Assembly (NCBI GenBank): GCA_022376515.1
Contig: WTXI01000027.1
Span: 124,001-188,000, forward strand
Direction: 5' to 3'
DNA: 64,000 nucleotides
Origin: Lactifluus volemus
Lineage: Eukaryota > Basidiomycota > Agaricomycetes > Russulales > Russulaceae
Part shown: piece by piece, positions 1-11,049 of the stretch
Numbering within the stretch: the first letter of the stretch is position 1
Layout: the number at the start of each line of letters is the position of its first letter
Translations under genes and position numbers: made by a program
Notes under the pieces: model-generated
The model's input: the letters and a program-made list of their open reading frames with translations, nothing else
Databases searched by the model: none
Told to the model about the DNA's origin: nothing

Positions 1-2
1 AC

Positions 3-113
3 GACGGAATCCCGCAAGCCACCCTGATCACGATGGTTGCTGCCATCACCGACACCCAGACTCCTCAAGTCCTCGAGTTCGGGCTCCGAAGACACGAAGC
101 TAGACTTTCTTGA
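3..113 (+). other. Possible C-terminal exon of an unidentified gene
   Basis: An open frame enters from the left window edge and stops at TGA 111-113, giving about 36 residues (ITMVAAITDTQTP in the middle). It lies just outside the inverted repeat, so it belongs to the unique flank. I cannot assign a family and it could be chance. Confidence 0.2.
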
Positions 114-727
114 TTGTTGACGGGGGTGCAACGGGAACTGGCGGATGCAGCGAGAGACGATTTCGGCTGGCATAGCGGAACCGTGAGTGACTAGCGCGAT
201 CGCATCGTTAGCTGAGTGGATACACCTCACTTCTTTTCACACGATGTCTTCTTGGCGTTGACCTGGTTTCTCTTTATCTCCTTGCAAACTATACAGTTAC
301 GAAACGTGGGAATTGGAAATACCACCGGTGTCTCTACCTGTCTCTGCATCTCATAAATCTCATCCCTCGTGCTGTCGCAACAGTAACCCCACTCCGTCAC
401 CTTGAAATTTGCAGGTGCGAGGATGTAGTCAAATGTGTCTTAGTGATTTTCAGTTAACCACCAAACGGATGACATAGTTGAACAAGACGGCGGTATTTTA
501 AAGAAGTAAATCTAAACTTCTTGACCAGCGCCTATTGGATGAAGTGATCATACAGCATATTACATTCTGAGAGGGTATGATGCGTATGGTGAACAAGCTC
601 CGACTTTCTCAAAACACAACTTCCAAAATTCTCTTTGATGCATCAAGTCCCATGTCCAGTCAGTGTCGTACTAGTAAACCTGTACTGTCCCCCGCGCGCC
701 GAGTGACCAATGTGGTGGATGAGCAAA

Positions 728-979
728 CTACTTCCTCCCGGGGCCTACGCCATTCGAGCCATTCGGATCAGGGGCAGGACCTACGCCATTCGAGCCATTC
801 GGGTCAGGGGCGGGGCCTACACCATTCGAGCCATTCGGGTCAGGGGCAGGGCCTACACCATTCGAGCCATTTGGGTCCGACCCGGAGTTCTGCCGGACAT
901 TGATATCGGCCCGACTGACCGTGACAGCCGCCACAACGAGGGGAGCAAGAAGAGCGATGGAGAGTTTGAAGAACAACAT
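728..979 (-). CDS. Small secreted protein with Asp-Pro-Asn-Gly repeats, left copy
   Basis: An 83-residue protein starts at the ATG at 979 and stops at 728. The start was chosen because it gives a clean signal peptide (MLFFKLSIALLAPLVV); an in-frame upstream Met at 1078 would bury it. After about 33 residues come four tandem copies of a 12-residue unit, DPNGSNGVGPAP, ending in Gly-Arg-Lys. The unit is rich in Pro, Asn and Gly and lacks Cys, so a disordered secreted or wall-associated protein is plausible. The right-arm paralogue at 16681 has a shorter repeat unit. No function is assigned. Confidence 0.6.
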   Translation of the reverse strand: MLFFKLSIALLAPLVVAAVTVSRADINVRQNSGSDPNGSNGVGPAPDPNGSNGVGPAPDPNGSNGVGPAPDPNGSNGVGPGRK

Positions 980-2803
980 TCTCGTCAAGAGAGATAGTCG
1001 TTTTCTGAAGGACCAGCCTGTTGGGTGTGTTAGAAAAATGACTTTTGAATGATGGTGGATAGTAGAGAGTATACACACTTGGGAAAGAAAATCAACAGGA
1101 TGAGGAAGGTCATCGGGATTAAGTCGAGCTTTTATGTTGAAGATGGAAGTGTGGATACGTATGGGTACTGTCCCTGTCTGTTATGGTGACACCGCCCATT
1201 GAACTCTTTCTTCAAGTTTCGAACCTTTTTTTTGGCTGAACAGCGTCGATCGTGAAATACGAACTGTTGTCGGCGGTTACGTCGGTATGGCCGGTGAAAC
1301 AATTTCCCGACAGGTTTGACCCGTATTTTTCAAATAAGAACGAACTTGGCGTGGCGCATTGAACGTATTGCCTTCAAGTTGTCCCTTTCACTGACAAGAA
1401 CTCCTGGCTCACTCGAGTCAGACTCTGGTGGTTCCAAATGCTTAACTTGGTGGCTGAGAGTCAATTCTACCCATCGGCACGAACTTTCCTCGCTATCGCA
1501 CAGGGTAACTGAGTACGTGTCTCATAATTCACAGTCAAAGCTCTCCTTTGCAATACCGCGACCAATGTCGGCTCATGTGTTACTAGTACTATCTGTCTTG
1601 CGGAGACTCCTCATGAGCTTGATGAACTATGCTTATCTCGGTAACGAAACTCGGTGGACTCGTTGCCATATTTGCCGTGCCATGATGTGACCCCGGAATA
1701 AGAAAATTAAGGACACTGCCACCAAGCGAGCCAGTGCCTCAGCTTGGGGGTGGCTGATAAGGCACGCGCGGTGACGTTGACTCGGAGTCCTGTTGAGCTT
1801 AGCGTGGGTGTTCATGACAAAAGAGGTCAATATCCGGCTTTTTTTTCCCTGTGGAGCGATCGCCATGCGACGAGAGAAGCTTGGGTGGTCATGCCCTTGC
1901 CCGCTACGAATCTTTCATGTTCTTCAGGGACGTCTCCATTGACAGCAGTAACTAGGTTATACATTCGCGTTATCCCCTCCACCCTCAAGTTCTGACTCAG
2001 AACCTAGCAAATGACCGGTTTTCCGGCCTTCATTTTCAAGTTTGTTTATGAATCCTATTTTTCTTCCCGTGAGACGTCTGTGTTCGGGCTCTGATCGCTA
2101 CATAAAATTTGAAAATTCTCGGCATTCAAGCTACAAACCGACCCGGATACAAGATTTATGAGTCGAAAGGTAAGACATACTGCGCAGCAGCGTGACGCGG
2201 CTCAGTCCCGCCGAGTGGAGGAGACAGGGGAAACATAGGGCAGAGGAAGTACCGTACCGAGCGAACAAAGACAGATGCGAGCCTGAGGCGATCTACAATC
2301 AAACAGGAAGCAGAGAGAGATGATATCCGTAGCAGACACAAAGGTGAAAAGTCTGAGAAATACAGGAGTGGCACAAGACCGCAGAAAACGGTACCGTGCC
2401 CGGGGCGGAAATAGCCTTGAGAATGCCGAAGACAATGATGGGGTACAAGAAAGGGGTGAAACGACTTGGAAGCGCGGGAGATAAAGAAAAAAAGTGGATT
2501 TCGCCGCTGTTAGCGGAAGGGCTGCCGTGACGCTGCGTTGTTTGAGTAAATTGAGTTCAAGCTCATATACCCAACAGAATTCAAAGACTCACCAGAGATT
2601 GTAGTAACACTCCTAACCATGCGCCATAATCCAACCAACACCCCAAAAGACGCTCCTTTTCTTCTCAGACTCTTCACCGCGTCCAGAGAAGTCCCCTCAC
2701 CGATCTCTCACAATAAGGTATACCCGGTTCATCGCTCGACAGCATTTGACTTGTAAAAAAATTTCACCTAGATATTGTCCATTTTCATCCACTACCGCCC
2801 ACA

Positions 2804-3538
2804 TTATCCCAACAACACTCCGGAGCGCATTGCCGCTGTGAGGTGGAATGCCTCGTCAGCGGTGCTGTCCTCAGTCAGTTCAGCTGTGTCAGCCTGTGTG
2901 ACAAGCCGAATGGAAAGCGAGTTCGGCTGTTGGAAACTGAGAGGGCACAATCTTGAGTAACGTAAGTGGCTCGCCCCCGTAAAGCTGGAGCGATTCCGAG
3001 TCATCGCTTCCCAGGTTCCATATTTCCATGGCACACAAAATGGGAGAACTGGTGATGCATGAGACACTCCACTGCACTTGAAGTCGTCGCATCCTTTGAG
3101 ATAAGAGATGTGACGGCCGTATCGAGACTTTGCATGGTCGAGATTTCTCAGTCCACATGAAGCAGAAATTCTGGCCGCACAACAAGAAGTACTGAAGGCT
3201 TCTTGTTGCGCAACCAGAATTTCTGCTCCACGCAGAGAAGGTGAAGGCTTTCCCGACATTTGTCCTCCACGTCTGTGGAATTCTATGAGTGCGGATAAGG
3301 TTGGGGTGTAGCGCTTGATCCCATCGTCCGAGGGTATTGGCCCCATAACATGGAGGTGAAGGTGGAGAAACACAGATGTAGGACAGCACCAAACTCTGGA
3401 TTGTTCTGGTACCTTCATTTTGCGGAACTCCTCGATGACTGGCTTGCCTACAAGATTATAGAGACTCCTGAGTACGGAACGGAGAGTACGCTGGTATCAT
3501 AAGGTGGTGACCCTTTCTGGTTCTCACTTGCCGGTCGC
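2804..3538 (-). pseudogene. CHAT-domain protein, C-terminal remnant
   Basis: On the minus strand the segment encodes the conserved CHAT stretch with VPEQSRVW, then MGPIPSDDG, TPTLSALIE, a glycine-rich GGEPLTLL block, and TAELTEDSTADEA near the end. CHAT domains are caspase-like peptidase folds, usually at the C-terminus of TPR proteins in agaricomycetes. The open frame is interrupted by the palindrome at 3161-3227, and the motifs fall in different frames, so this is a broken copy. It lacks the TPR half, which survives only next to the right-arm copy at 12863-14480. Confidence 0.7.
3161..3227. repeat. Foldback hairpin inside the CHAT remnant
   Basis: An arm starting agcagaaattctgg is followed by its near-perfect reverse complement ending ccagaatttctgct. 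The related palindrome lies at 14801-14867 in the right arm. It interrupts the CHAT reading frame and looks like a short foldback MITE or its remnant. Confidence 0.6.
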
Positions 3539-3540
3539 TG

Positions 3541-4280
3541 GTGACGCATTATTGGTCGGATGTTGACTCTCTCAGACAGATTGCGGTCAGACTACCTGCG
3601 CGGGAAACCACCGAAATAGGGGACAGCACCTGGACAACCTTGCACGACTCCGTGCCAGCAATTGTAAGGGGGGCGAGTTGTTCAACCGGCGCAGTTTTGA
3701 CTGACTCCGATGAAAACAGCATAAGGCACATTACGAATGATATGAAGGCCAGCAAGTGGTTGTTGGCCCGCCGGGTGTGGCCGTCCGCGTTCGTTTCACG
3801 TGCTTCATTTCCATTTTCTGGCTCTCCTTTCACACCCCCTACGCTCGGTCGACTCGATGACATTCATTCCTTGATTCATTCGTTTTTTGGTTATCCCTGT
3901 GTCCTTCCTGCTGCTGCCTTTGGGCTGGTGTTGCACATGTGACACCAAAGTTCTCTGTTCCACTGATGCAGAAATGCGACGTGTCGTGTACAAGTAGCTT
4001 GATTGTAGTCATGTAACTGTACCCATGCCTCCACTGTTTTTCTGTCTGACACTTGCACGATTGATTGGCCAGTCTTGTTTTTTTTCGTGATGTCCAAAGG
4101 AGTTTTGTGGGACCCCGTTGATGCAATTTTCGTTAATGTGTATTGCAAGGGAGGTTGTGACATCATTGTCTGACTTCGCTGAGTCGACGATCTAGTCATT
4201 AAAATGGTAGTCGTTTCTGGGAGGGTGAGCCTGTTGGGTGTTGGAAAAAATAACTTTGGTGGATAGAAAGTAGTATATAC
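3541..4280 (-). repeat. X segment, left copy (X1)
   Basis: This is the reverse-strand copy of the segment that follows S genes throughout the array (20870, 24970, 37900 and 51080; variants at 42905 and 57950). It contains a candidate secreted-peptide open frame at 3549-3863 with a hydrophobic run followed by APVEQLAPLTIAGT. The rest, including an A-rich tract and the stretch near 4030-4130, shows no stable frame between copies. It abuts the CHAT remnant at 3540, which is the junction of the two inverted-repeat segments. Confidence 0.6.
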
Positions 4281-4583
4281 ACCTAATGTGCGCCAGTACA
4301 CGAGGCTAGCATCGGTTCTTGCCCCCTTACAAGACGAAAGCAACCACCCTCATGCTTGACAAATTGAACACGTCTCCACACTACAAAAGGTAGCAGTTTG
4401 CCTTTCTTCAAACTGTATTCAAGAAATTTTATTTCCATACAGAAGAGCGATGGTCCAACTCCCTCTAACCCACTCTCATGCGCATCGCAATAGAGGGACG
4501 CCTGCCATTCCACTCGACAAGAGCACCACGCCTCAAATTCATCACAGCCAGTTCTTGAAAGTTCCCGCTCATGCCTTGCTGAT

Positions 4584-4840
4584 TCAAAGTGGATATCTAC
4601 ATTCCTGTGTTCAATTTCAGTGTTCATCATAAGACTGAAGGAATCATGATAGTACGCAATGGCACATACTTTTTCAAAGCCAATCAGCACGCACTCCAAA
4701 CTGGCACAGCACGGAAATTCAGGGTCACAGAAATCGAAGAGTCCACCGCATCTGGATTGAATCGAAAACTGTTGGGGACATACAGCTGCATAGGCTGCAG
4801 CGGGAAGCACAATGAGGAGAGTGAAGACGGAGAAGCGCAT
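4584..4840 (-). CDS. Knottin-like small secreted protein S1
   Basis: The proposed CDS is complement(join(4584..4604,4670..4840)), 63 residues. Exon 1 (57 codons) encodes an 18-residue signal peptide (MRFSVFTLLIVLPAAAYA) and a mature part starting AVCPQQ. The cysteine frame is C-x9-C-x6-C-x5-CC-x4-C, with the last Cys supplied by the second codon of exon 2. The last six cysteines fit the inhibitor-cystine-knot spacing. The intron is 65 nt, with donor GTATGT and acceptor CACAG. A TATA box lies 84 nt upstream of the ATG at 4924. If the intron were retained, the frame would stay open to 4283. This is the only S copy on the minus strand. Function is unknown; effector, antimicrobial or signalling roles are all possible. 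Confidence 0.8.
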
Positions 4841-5303
4841 GGTGGTTGTGTTTGTTTCAAGAGCAAATCAAATCGATGGTGAGTAATGCTGCCCCTCCTT
4901 TTTGTCCGTCGTCCTCTTCTTATAGCTCCAAGCAATTTCAAACGGTACGCAGAATGATTAAAGTTTGAGACACTGGCGCAAACAATTCGGAACACATTTC
5001 GAGACTCGATAGTGCCTGGTGGTGGAGAGAGCGAGAGCCTCATGATCAACTTGGGGATACACGATTGACAGGTCGCTGACAGGACGTGGTAGCGAAAGAT
5101 CCGATTCTTGGCACGAACGACGCATGGACTACTTAGCACTTACTGGCCGGCGCGACGCGCATTTGCGCTTGGAGTACGGATTTCATGTGAAACTGTACGA
5201 ATTAAATGATGTTTTAATCGAAAGCTCATGGTGGGAGGTTGTGGTGTAAAGCGGCAAGATACTGTAGCGTCAGGGGATAGTCGGTTTAGTCGTACCTTGA
5301 CCC

Positions 5304-5322
5304 TAACGTGGCAGTCACGTTA
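5304..5322. promoter_or_regulatory. Palindromic element TAACGTG-N5-CACGTTA in the S1 promoter
   Basis: Perfect 7-bp arms flank a 5-bp spacer about 470 bp upstream of the S1 ATG. The same 19-bp element occurs at 36852-36870 (S6) and 41874-41892 (S7). Degenerate forms occur in other S promoters. Each half contains an ACGTG core as bound by bHLH or bZIP factors. A regulatory role is inferred. Confidence 0.45.
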
Positions 5323-5394
5323 CGTCGAACGCCATCTCCAATCGGCGGTATTGTCGGATTGTAAACTCCGACAGGCAGGCGTGAGAAACACGCT

Positions 5395-5670
5395 GTTTTT
5401 CATTTCTTTACACCTAGAATTAGCGCAGCACGACGTTTTGCCGCCGCCTTGCTTTCCTGTCCGACATTTTGTATGTCGTCCTCTTGGAGCCCGAAATAAC
5501 GACATATTCCCAAGAGGGAAGTCAACCTTTGATTTTGACGAAGGATGAAGGGATGTGTGAAAGAAAGCATCGTAAAAAAACGTTCCAAGGTGTGCGCGAT
5601 GTTGATCAACAAGGTCACATGATCAGTGCCTCGTTCTCAATGACCTCTTGAAAACTGCCCAGTTTACGAG
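5395..5670 (-). repeat. T segment, left copy (T1), fused to the S1 promoter
   Basis: This is the minus-strand copy of the conserved segment that follows M genes. It carries the stretch encoding RYFRLQEDDIQ in the best copy at 25925-26026. Here it is cut exactly after the sequence aattctag and continues as the S promoter (gtgtaaagaaatg). The same junction appears before S3, S6 and S7. Confidence 0.55.
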
Positions 5671-5732
5671 TAAAAGCACCTGATAATTGAGATCCATGAT
5701 AGAGAGGAGATGTGTGGAGGCAGTTTATCTGA

Positions 5733-7367
5733 CTATGGTCTCGGCGCGGTCTGCGATTTTGTGTGCCCAGTAAAGAGGTGGGTAAGTGCCTTCTTCCCGA
5801 GCCATATCTCGACGGGAAGCCCTCCCGCACCAGCCTGCTTCCCAACGCACTCGAGCACAACGCCCGTCTCGCGTACCATCATATCCCAGAGCTGCCTCTC
5901 TCCTGGATCCCGTTCCTTGTACGCCAATAAGACAAGTGGCCCGTTCCCAGGGGCAGTTGGCTCGTGCGCATCGGGTCCGGCCACGCATTGACGACAATGA
6001 TCGCTCAATGCGAGAAGAGAAGAGAGTGTCCGGAGCAGGGCTGGGAAGGATGACGTGTTGTACGTCACGTCTGCCATCCTATTGAAAAATAATAATAATA
6101 GAGAAAACGTTAGAATACGATAAGGGAATCATAGCTTACGCGATAAGGTCGAACCCACCACGTTCACGAATATTGAGAACGCTTTCCGGAAGCTCTTGGT
6201 CCCAGTCCAGGGGAAGCACGGTTGGGGGGAAATGGGGGTAAAGTGTGGAGTTTGCATGTATATTGTAGCTCATAAGTTCCATCGAAGACGCTACCAAAAT
6301 TGATTGCAATGATACTGGTTGAAGAAGATTTGGATTGGGAAGGAAGAGACTCACGAAGGTCTGTGGAGAGTATACAGGTATCATGCGCAGCAGAGGCAAG
6401 ATTAGCCGAGCGCAGCGCGGCAAGGACTATCGAGACTATCCCAGTCCCAGCACCTATCATGTACAGTACGTGAGTCGGAGACCTGACAGAAGGAAACGAG
6501 GAGTGAACAGGAAAAGGCGCACCTAATTCGATAATGCGACATTCATCGCGCAAGGCCAACCTCTCTCTGAGCTCTCGAACCACGATTCTAGGTCCAAGAT
6601 CACCACTAGCAGACTGCGATTCGGATTCGGATTCGGATGCAGATACCGTAGCAGCAGCTTGGTCGGTCGTGACCAAAAGACGAACAAGCCATGCACTCAG
6701 ACTTATTCCGCTGTCCCACAATTTCTGTGGTGCTATGTTTCATCAGTCCTTCGCTCAGAGAGAATACAAAAGCTCCGAGCACGCGATGGCCCGTGGATCC
6801 GGTCACCTTGTCAAGGTCAAAGGAGATTGTTTCTTTGATTTCCATCAGGGGAGTACTACCAGTAGCGGCACCTCCGTCATCCCCAAATAGGCGGAAAGTC
6901 CGAGTGATCGCCTCTTGCTTGGTGGTAGGAGTAGTGCCTTTAATGGGCACGCCGCCACTGCCGCCTTTTCTGGGAGGTATGATTCTCATAGGCAGTGAAC
7001 GAACGGGGAGCGGCAACTTGCCGATCTTGGGATCGCGCAAGTCGATCACTGAGGATGTAACGGTCGACGAAGGCGAGAGGATAAGACAACAATCCACTCC
7101 ATCAACCGCAATGAAATTTTTTTTGGGGGGTGGTTGAATCTGCAAGGGCTTATACGCATTCTCTTGCCGCCAAGTAGTCAACTTTGCGGGCTCTGAGAGC
7201 CTGACGAGATTTTGTGGAGTGTTTGAGATCCACCAATAAAAGAGGTCTACACTGGCTGGAAAAGGCTCTGTGCGAAGGTCGTTAGACACTTGAGGAGTGA
7301 ATAGAATTGAGGAGGACTGTAAACTGGAATGTGGCGGAGTTCGTAGGAAAGATATGTAGAAAAACAT
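5733..7367 (-). CDS. METTL21-type protein lysine methyltransferase M1 (intact copy)
   Basis: The proposed CDS is complement(join(5733..6078,6140..6290,6355..6453,6523..6724,6783..7367)), 460 residues. All four introns are 58-69 nt with GT-AG ends, and the frame closes. Motifs: WDSGI (about residue 199), SAM-binding motif I IIELGAGTGIVSI (about 258-270), ILSTDL (about 291), PLDWD (about 325), FDLIAMADVTYN (about 343-356), and LLAYKERDPGERQLW near the C-terminus. These fit the Methyltransf_16 (PF10294) family, which methylates lysines of translation factors and chaperones. The N-terminal 190 residues are poorly conserved. The start is uncertain: the downstream Met used in M2 is Val here. Seven other copies in the window are broken. 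Confidence 0.8.
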
Positions 7368-7608
7368 GCTCTATTCAACCTCGTCGGTCGGGGTAGGAAG
7401 TGGCACGATATTGAGGTTAGGGTTTTACGAAAGAAATCTTTTCGCTTTCTCCTTATTGGTGTGAGTGTCATGGGCAACGAAGATGTGGTCCTAGCCATCA
7501 GAGGGATATTGATAAATGACATTAAGAGCGTATAACACGGACGTGGATGCAGTGTTTTAATAACAGGAACGTGAACATCTAGAATTGAAATGGGGCGCTT
7601 CCCGACCA

Positions 7609-8872
7609 CTAGTCAATAACAACACAGTCAGGTGCCAACGACCCCCTCCACGAATTGACCTTGTCCTCCAGCCTCTTGCGCTCTGCTGTTGCTACCATCT
7701 CTTCACATCTTTCCAAGTATGCCCCCACTTTCTCTGGAGTCATTGCCTGGAGTCGATAGATGATTAATAAATCATGGAGGTCAGCTTGACGGGCATGATC
7801 ATGGTGTATGCCATCACGTTTCTCGTAGCATCGCCGTCGAGTTTCTTTCTGCCGATTGGAGATCTCGTCTTCAGCATCCCCCCACTTCTTCAACACATCC
7901 GTTAGTGCAACACCAAAGTGATGCACCACTGCGCTAGCGTAAACGGCATCGAAGAGCACAGCTGGAGGCCATGTGGACATATCGGAAGGGGTACGGACTG
8001 CCGAGCCAGAGGGTCCGACGACCTTGGAGACCTTGGACTGGTCAAAAACGTGGGTTGTAAACCTTTCGTGCATGCTGTCTGCCTTTGAATCCACATCAGT
8101 CGTGTCCAAAGCAAAGTTCGGCGTCTGCTCGGAGCATCTGCCAGTGTCAGCTTCTGACCTTGTGCAGCATCACATCGAACACTGGTACGCACCTTCAAGA
8201 TAGCAAAGTGTTGACCCCATGCACGATGTAGGGCGATACTGAGGAACACACCATTCCGAATGTCATCAATGTCTTGAACGATGTCGCTGTCACCACCAGA
8301 CTCCCGATATCGGTTTCTTGAGAAAGTTTCAATATACTGCCTCCAATGAGATGTTAAGCAAAGGATAATGCCGTATGGTGTCTCATACCATGTCACCCTT
8401 GCTATGGGAAAGGAGGTGTACAGCTTCGCAAGCCTCAGGGGGATCTCCTGACACCACACAACACCCATCCCGCTCCTCCACGTCTTCACAGAAAAGAGCC
8501 TGATTTGTGCTCATGCTCATCGTACTGCAAGTTGCTGTCCTTGTATCGACAAGGTTCGGGTCAATCGGAAACATGCGGCACTTTTCTTCGTCGGTGGTAT
8601 GGTAGTAGAGGTTGATGGATGCTGCCAGTGGGATTGGGCAGGTCCCGTTCTGTACATAGGTCTCCCCGAGCTCCAACGACGACCCCTGTCGCATAGCGAA
8701 TCCATTTATATGGCCTAAATGAAAGCTTCAAGTCGTTGAGTCTCTGGACAGGGAAGGCGAGGCATTCCTGCCACTCCCAGTTAGCCGGATCAAGATCGAG
8801 CTCGGTGTTCGGCACGACATTTTTTGGGAACTGGGCGTAGACGGAAATGATAGCCCATTGTGGAAGGAACAT
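7609..8872 (-). CDS. HNH-endonuclease-domain protein of basidiomycete type
   Basis: The proposed CDS is complement(join(7609..8124,8193..8336,8389..8621,8656..8872)), 369 residues. Motifs are RDGCCVVSGDPPEAC, HLLSHSKGDMYI across the 52-nt intron, DDIRNGVFLSIALHRAW, and TPNFAL after the 68-nt intron. The order matches fungal proteins with an HNH_2 (PF13391) domain. The first intron would be only 34 nt (GTACAG...GGCAG). Without it the reading frame breaks between YATGVVVGARG and SINLYYHTTDEEK, so a frameshift is the alternative. The C-terminus is charged and probably helical (PEKVGAYLERCEEM). The role is unknown; the family is abundant and uncharacterised in mushroom genomes. Confidence 0.6.
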
Positions 8873-9730
8873 GATTCCCCTTTCCTCAAGTTGAGTGGTG
8901 TGATAATCTTATCTCTTATCTCATCGGAATGACACGTGATATTACGTAGTTGCTTGTTCTCACCGTCTGGTGTGAAGCGTTCACACCACAATTTCTTGAC
9001 CAAGTTCTCTGACCGGTTACTCAATATTGTTAGTGATCATCTCTCGCCAAACGCTCCGTGTGCTACGTCATCGCGTCATCCACCCCCGATTTTTGCAGGG
9101 CACATACGCTCTCACTGCCGAGTTCGACCTCTTCTCTCGCATATTAAGTTCTGTTATGCATCTTCAAAAGGCCAAGGCTATCTCTATCACCCCTGGAGCT
9201 TTGTTCCTTCGTCGCAAAACAAATTTTGAGGCAATTGTTTTTGATGGATTTTTCATACAATTCCTTTTAGCAAGCGCAGGGTATCCGTGATCCCACAACC
9301 CAACTCGCCTGATCAGTGGACTGGATGCCTACACCCAGGACGTTCTCACAGTACCAGCGTCACTCGCAGGCCTGCCGGCTTTGAGATGCCGGTAGTAGTT
9401 GGCGACGAGGGAGGTGGCTGGCCACTCAGTCTGAGCGTTGTGGGGGGAGTGGGGATGTGAAACAATGGTCCTATCCATCGGAAAGGGCGATTGACACATA
9501 GCTATGAATTCATAACCACAGAGCGTATAGTATATTAGTCCAGACATGCGAAGGTAGGTTGTCAGTGGCGGTAATCAAGTGAGAATGCTCTCGATTGTAC
9601 AGTACGGATGCAAGGGAGGGGGCTCTCCGAGTCAGTAACAGGAAGGTAAATATCTGGAGTTGAGGATGGGGATCTATGGACTGCTCACCGGCGTCTATGG
9701 TCAGGGACAGGCAATAAATAAAGGTGTCTG
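8873..9730. other. Intergenic region between the HNH gene and RIM2
   Basis: Nothing is firmly supported. A minus-strand frame at 9329-9547 contains [17 protein letters not shown] and could be a terminal exon of an unidentified gene, but no spliced partner is evident. The stretch 8940-9290 has no convincing frame. Confidence 0.3.
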
Positions 9731-10946
9731 TTAGGGGCTAGTACCCCATCGAAGGATACCTTCATATATGGAGTACATGACGGCAGCATTGGGCACGACA
9801 CGCATGAGATGAGCACTGAGACCGCCATAGAGCGACCGCGCGCCCTCTTCCGCGATGACGAGACGGAGCGTTTGAATCAAGCCTGTATACTTCATCTTGC
9901 CGTCGACAAGGGGTTGTCGTAGCCGTGTTCGGAGAACCTATATTCGCCAGATACCGTCAAACCTCATCCACGGGGAAAGGAACGAGAACCAGAAGCCGAC
10001 CTCGTGAGGATACGTGATGAGACTCGCAACGCACTTGGCTGTCCCGGCAGAGCCCAACATGCCAAACCATTCTTGTATCCCACCCTTCCCTTCGGTGCTG
10101 GCGGTCAGGAGCTTGAGGCGTTCATATAGCACCCACTGAATCGTGCCCTCGGTGACACCCAGATAACTCGCGCTGAGGCCCTTGTAAAAACCGCGGATAC
10201 CCTCTTCGCGCGCAATCTGCCTTATCGTCGAAACGCTTCCGCCAAAGGACGGCGATGACGATGGAAGAGTAGTCGCAGCTCGAGACGCGACCTTTTGGTT
10301 TTGTGATGCGGAGAGTTGTAGCCGCGTCTTGACGACCCATATGGGATTCGTCGCCGTGCCCGTGACGATACCCGCAATCGCGGCGGCGCAGAGGTGCACG
10401 TAAGAGTTTTCTTGTCCGTCATTGAATCGGTTGGCGATGATCTGTTTGCCGTTGCCGTATGTGAAGAAATTTATCGAGCGTGCCGGGATGACGCCGACGA
10501 GAGTGGGTCCGAGGCCCTTGAAGAGCGCGCGGGGAGATTCATCTCTTGAAATATCTCTGGAGGTGAGATATAGCACATCAGCAATGGTACGAAGAAAAAA
10601 AAAATCCAAAGAGGACGCAACCGGATGATATGCGCCGTCTCGACAAAGTGCCATAAGAATCCTCCCGGTCGTCGGACCAGCACGACACTATCTCCCACTA
10701 TGGCACCGACATCGGCATGTTTTTGACGGAAGAGGTCCGATTGAAGACGTGTCTTGACCACATCGAAGGGGCTAGTGACGACAGCACCACACATTCCCCC
10801 TAAGCTAATATAGCAATGTGATGAGCGCGCGTGTGCAAAGGAAACACGTGGAAGAATAATAATTACCCTCCAGCGATAAAATGTTGCCATGATTTTGCGG
10901 GAAACCAGGTCGTTGTTGGGGTAGTTGTGTTCACTGGCGCGGCCAT
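9731..10946 (-). CDS. RIM2: Mitochondrial pyrimidine nucleotide carrier (SLC25A33/36 type)
   Basis: The proposed CDS is complement(join(9731..9937,10001..10556,10622..10804,10867..10946)), 341 residues. The three introns are 62-65 nt with GT-AG ends and all exon phases agree. The three mitochondrial-carrier signatures are visible: SPFDVVKTRLQ, NPIWVVKTRLQ and YPHEVLRTRLRQ. The block FKGLGPTLVGVIPARSINFF is characteristic of the Rim2/SLC25A33/36 branch, which exchanges pyrimidine (deoxy)nucleotides across the inner membrane. The start at 10946 gives the short N-terminus MAAPVNTTTP. It is transcribed divergently from RPC25, the two ATGs being separated by 103 bp. Confidence 0.92.
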
Positions 10947-11049
10947 CGAGGTCGGTTTGTCCAACGCGACTGACATCGGCAAAAGCCCGTTTTTACTTTT
11001 TTTTTAAATTATCTTGACGCCGAGTTGGAGATAAGATAATCTTGAAAAG
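10947..11049. promoter_or_regulatory. Shared divergent promoter of RIM2 and RPC25
   Basis: Only 103 bp separate the two start codons. The stretch contains a T-rich run near 10993-11006 and paired gataag/cttatc-like sequences around 11028-11040. Control elements of both genes must overlap here or lie within the genes. Confidence 0.55.

Larger units (their letters stand above)
184..3538 (-). repeat. Left arm of large inverted repeat (PNG-CHAT segment)
   Basis: Read on the minus strand, this stretch matches 14487-17160 on the plus strand with interruptions. Shared landmarks are the CHAT gene end, a 67-bp hairpin, the PNG-repeat secreted gene, and a shared end near the sequence gcgatcgcatcgttagctga at 184. 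Apart from the two genes annotated separately, 980-2800 shows no convincing coding sequence. Several short open frames there occur in both arms but carry no recognisable motif. Confidence 0.8.

Noticed and set aside
4283..4840. A single 185-residue protein from S1, and similar 160-190-residue frames from S3 and S9
   Set aside because: The frame runs through a GTATGT...CACAG intron. Other copies stop soon after it, and the spliced form gives a conserved Cys and stop in every copy.
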